NCBI GenBank assembly: GCA_017555925.1 | Contig: JAFZFL010000242.1 | Span: 1 to 9,763, forward strand | From: Bacteroidales bacterium | GTDB lineage: Bacteria; Bacteroidota; Bacteroidia; Bacteroidales; UBA932 | Length of the DNA stretch: 9,763 nucleotides | Direction: 5' to 3' | Part shown: piece after piece, positions 7,789 through 9,763 of the stretch | Layout of the letters: each line of letters begins with the position of its first letter | Numbering within the stretch: position 1 is the first letter of the stretch | Notes under the pieces: generated by a model | Told to the model about the DNA's origin: nothing | What the model saw: only the letters and a program-made list of their open reading frames with translations | Database searches by the model: none | Translations under genes and position numbers: made by a program

Positions 7789-9186
7789 CTACAATCCTGT
7801 AAAATCTACATTGTCAAATGCAATTGAAGGAATTTGCCATCTTGTTGCACTTCTTGCATCATTGCCCGTAAAGAGCATATTGTTCCAAAGGGTAATTATA
7901 TTACCTGTTATATTCATCTCCCTTATAGGGTGCGCAATAATACCGTCACTTATGAGAAATCCCTCAATTCCGTATGAGAAGTCGCCGGTTGTTGTATTGC
8001 AATTTCCACCATTGAATCCTGTTACAAGTATTCCGGAGCCAATCTCTTTAATCATCTCTTCCAATGAGAGGTTCCTGTACTCTTCTTTATATGAGGCAGA
8101 AGAGAATCTGGGTACCGACGGCCCTTCAACTGTTGCACTTGTTCCCATCTTATTGGCATAATAGGTATTTATGAAACAGGTCTTTATAACTCCATTTTCA
8201 ATAATTGCCATATCTTTTGTGGCAATTCCCTCTCCATCAAAGTATCTTGAACCGCTCATACCGTATGCGTGAGGGGTATCTATCAGATTCATATGACCGG
8301 CAAACACTTTCTGGCCAAGTTTGTCTACAAGAAATGAGTTCTTTTGTTGGATATTTTCACCACCGAGAGCTGTAATGATTGGGGAGATGAGCCTGCTTGA
8401 GCAGACATTCTCAACAATCATTCTATATTTTCCGCTTTTGAGTTTTTTGGGCTGTAATTTTGCCAAGGCCCTTTCAAGAGCTTTTGTTCCGCATCCCCCA
8501 ATTGTAAGCTCATTGAATTTGAGACTATTCTCATACCACCATGCCTCCGGACGGGCATCACCTCTTCCCTTTACCGAACACTCGGCACTTACTGTAAATC
8601 CGCTCAGAAGAGATTCTCCTTCAAACCCTTGAGAATCTATCATATACTGGTAGTCGAGATAGTCTCCATACTCACTGTTGGCAGATACAACCTTTTTACT
8701 CTTTCCCTCAATCTCCTCATATACTTTAAAGGCTGTCTCTTTCTTAACTTTTGAGTCAAGTTCAAGAAATGTAGGATCAAACTGGCCCAAATCATTATTC
8801 TCCCCCTTATAGTAGAGTGATGGATCGGGAAGTGTACGGCAATTGTCTTCTGCAAGCAGAGTTGTGGCTGCAATAGCCTCTTTAATGAAGTGTTCCAGTT
8901 CTCCTCTATCAATTCTGTTGGTTGAGAATGCACCATATCTGCCTTTGGCATAGAGTTGTATGTATAGGGAGCGGTCATTGGCCATGTGAAGGCGGTCAAG
9001 TTTTCCGTCAAGAACGGCAAATGCATTCTGTACCCCCATATTAAGTGAAATTCTGGCATTTTGAGCCCCGTTTGCCAAAGCTGCCTTAAGGGCAAATTTT
9101 GCCGTCTCTTTCTCTTCTCTGTTTTCCAAATATTTTTCCATTTTTCTCTTTTCCTCTCGTTCTTGTTGCAACAAATTACAATTCAT
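7789..9186 (-). CDS. pmbA: PmbA/TldE subunit of the TldD/TldE metalloprotease
   Basis: PmbA (TldE) is the non-catalytic partner of TldD. The heterodimer is a cytoplasmic metallopeptidase that takes unfolded peptides, for example in microcin B17 maturation and CcdA degradation in E. coli. The 465-residue frame shows the family's N-terminal domain (about 25-200), with SANSEYGDYLDYQYMIDSQG (168-187) and the FTVSAECSVKGRGDARPE region, and the C-terminal domain with KSGKYRMIVENVCSS (250-264), TPHAYGMSGSRYFDGEGI (304-321) and GFNGGNCNTTTGDFSYGIEG (390-409), a hallmark of the family. No HExxxH motif is present, as expected for the E subunit. The start is ambiguous: the ATG at 9186 lies 9 bases after the tldD stop, but Met16 at 9141 follows a purine-rich stretch and begins nearer to the conserved sequence, so the true product may be 450 residues. 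Tight linkage to tldD supports co-translation of the two subunits. Confidence 0.93.
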   Translation of the reverse strand: MNCNLLQQEREEKRKMEKYLENREEKETAKFALKAALANGAQNARISLNMGVQNAFAVLDGKLDRLHMANDRSLYIQLYAKGRYGAFSTNRIDRGELEHFIKEAIAATTLLAEDNCRTLPDPSLYYKGENNDLGQFDPTFLELDSKVKKETAFKVYEEIEGKSKKVVSANSEYGDYLDYQYMIDSQGFEGESLLSGFTVSAECSVKGRGDARPEAWWYENSLKFNELTIGGCGTKALERALAKLQPKKLKSGKYRMIVENVCSSRLISPIITALGGENIQQKNSFLVDKLGQKVFAGHMNLIDTPHAYGMSGSRYFDGEGIATKDMAIIENGVIKTCFINTYYANKMGTSATVEGPSVPRFSSASYKEEYRNLSLEEMIKEIGSGILVTGFNGGNCNTTTGDFSYGIEGFLISDGIIAHPIREMNITGNIITLWNNMLFTGNDARSATRWQIPSIAFDNVDFTGL

Positions 9187-9195
9187 CTTCCGGCA

Positions 9196-9763
9196 TCAGC
9201 TGCATCCGCCAACTGTAAGGCTCTTTACAAGTACGCTCGGCATACCGCATGATACAGCACAATATTGCTCTTTGCCGCAGGTCCAGGTTCCGTTGTCAAT
9301 TCTGTTGTTGTCTGCAACGGCTATTATATCTCTAAGTGCCTCAGGACCATTGCCAATAATGTTTATGTCCTTAATAGGTTGGGTAAGCTTGCCATTTTCA
9401 ATAAGATACCCGCTCTTTACAAAGAATGTGAAATCTCCGGCTCCAATCTGTACCTGTCCGTTTGTAAACTCTTTGGCAAAAATTCCATATTTTACAGATG
9501 AAATCATATCCTCTTCGGTGGTATTGCCGCCCTCCATGTATGTTGCTCTCATTCGTGGGATTGGAATATATCTGAAAGACTCCCTGCGTCCGTTTCCTGT
9601 AGGTGCAACATTATAGTATCTGGCGCTTATCCTGTCATGAAGATATGAGTTTAGAATACCATCTTTTACAAGATATGTCTTCTGTCCCGGTATTCCCTCG
9701 TCATCATAATTTACCGAACCTCTATTTGCAGTAATTGTACCGTCATCTATGATAGATATGCTC
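9196..9763 (-). CDS. tldD: TldD metalloprotease subunit, 5' end outside window
   Basis: The frame enters from the right edge (first complete codon at 9762) and ends with TGA at 9198-9196, giving the last 188 residues of a protein that is usually about 480-550 long. Seen: SISIIDDGTITANRGS, YDDEGIPGQKTYLVKDG, YLHDRISARYY, PTGNGRRESFRYIPIPRM and ATYMEGGN, which follow the order of the conserved TldD C-terminal domain. The ISSVKYGIFAKEFTNGQV and GAGDFTFFV stretches complete it. The catalytic HExxxH helix lies upstream and is not visible, so activity cannot be judged here. Known: TldD carries the active-site zinc of the TldD/TldE protease. The C-terminal 27 residues carry four cysteines (two in a C-X5-C-X3-C run), where many homologues have few. 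The partner gene pmbA begins 9 bases downstream, which implies a single operon. An alternative is a TldD paralogue of unknown partner, but the neighbour makes that less likely. Confidence 0.93.
   Translation of the reverse strand, partial: SISIIDDGTITANRGSVNYDDEGIPGQKTYLVKDGILNSYLHDRISARYYNVAPTGNGRRESFRYIPIPRMRATYMEGGNTTEEDMISSVKYGIFAKEFTNGQVQIGAGDFTFFVKSGYLIENGKLTQPIKDINIIGNGPEALRDIIAVADNNRIDNGTWTCGKEQYCAVSCGMPSVLVKSLTVGGCS

Noticed and set aside
1..9763. Search for mobile elements, CRISPR repeats, tRNA genes or a defence-type cassette
   Set aside because: No direct repeat array, terminal inverted repeats with transposase, tRNA-like cloverleaf, or toxin/nuclease/helicase genes were seen; all space is taken by housekeeping-type genes.

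Overview
The window looks like a stretch of chromosome from a member of the Bacteroidota, most likely Bacteroidales. The grounds are AT-rich start-proximal leaders with almost no Shine-Dalgarno sequences, TAnnTTTG-type -7 promoter elements, and gene content and protein sequence style (a TamB-like gene divergent from tsaD, an FKBP/SlyD protein with a Cys/Gly tail, a TldD/PmbA pair). No taxon below order can be fixed by eye. Nothing mobile is visible: no IS, phage, CRISPR, tRNA or rRNA. Coding density is very high and every gap between genes is under 70 bases.

Layout. Positions 1-2886 (minus strand) hold the first 962 codons of a large AsmA/TamB-type envelope protein whose C-terminal part lies beyond the left edge. 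A 59-bp divergent spacer (2887-2945) separates it from a plus-strand pair: tsaD (tRNA t6A37 synthesis, 2946-3971) and a 526-residue FAD-dependent oxidoreductase of unassigned substrate (4018-5598). A strong inverted repeat at 5606-5641 ends this unit and probably also terminates the opposing one. From there to the right edge everything is on the minus strand. In transcription order it reads tldD (partial, enters from the right edge, ends 9196), pmbA/tldE (7789-9186), an NhaC-type Na+/H+ antiporter (6263-7738) and a SlyD-like peptidyl-prolyl isomerase (5667-6218). Gaps are 9, 50 and 44 bases, so this may be one operon, with a possible extra promoter in front of slyD.

How the genes fit together. 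TldD and PmbA/TldE form a known heterodimeric metalloprotease and the near-abutting genes agree with that. TsaD is a housekeeping tRNA-modification enzyme, and the downstream oxidoreductase may simply share its transcript. NhaC (sodium/proton exchange) and SlyD (folding, possible metal handling) have no obvious pathway link with TldD/PmbA beyond co-transcription.

I see no convincing evidence of a novel multi-gene system. The most useful second looks are the unassigned oxidoreductase next to tsaD, the cysteine-rich C-termini of TldD and SlyD, the compact divergent promoter region and the shared terminator.
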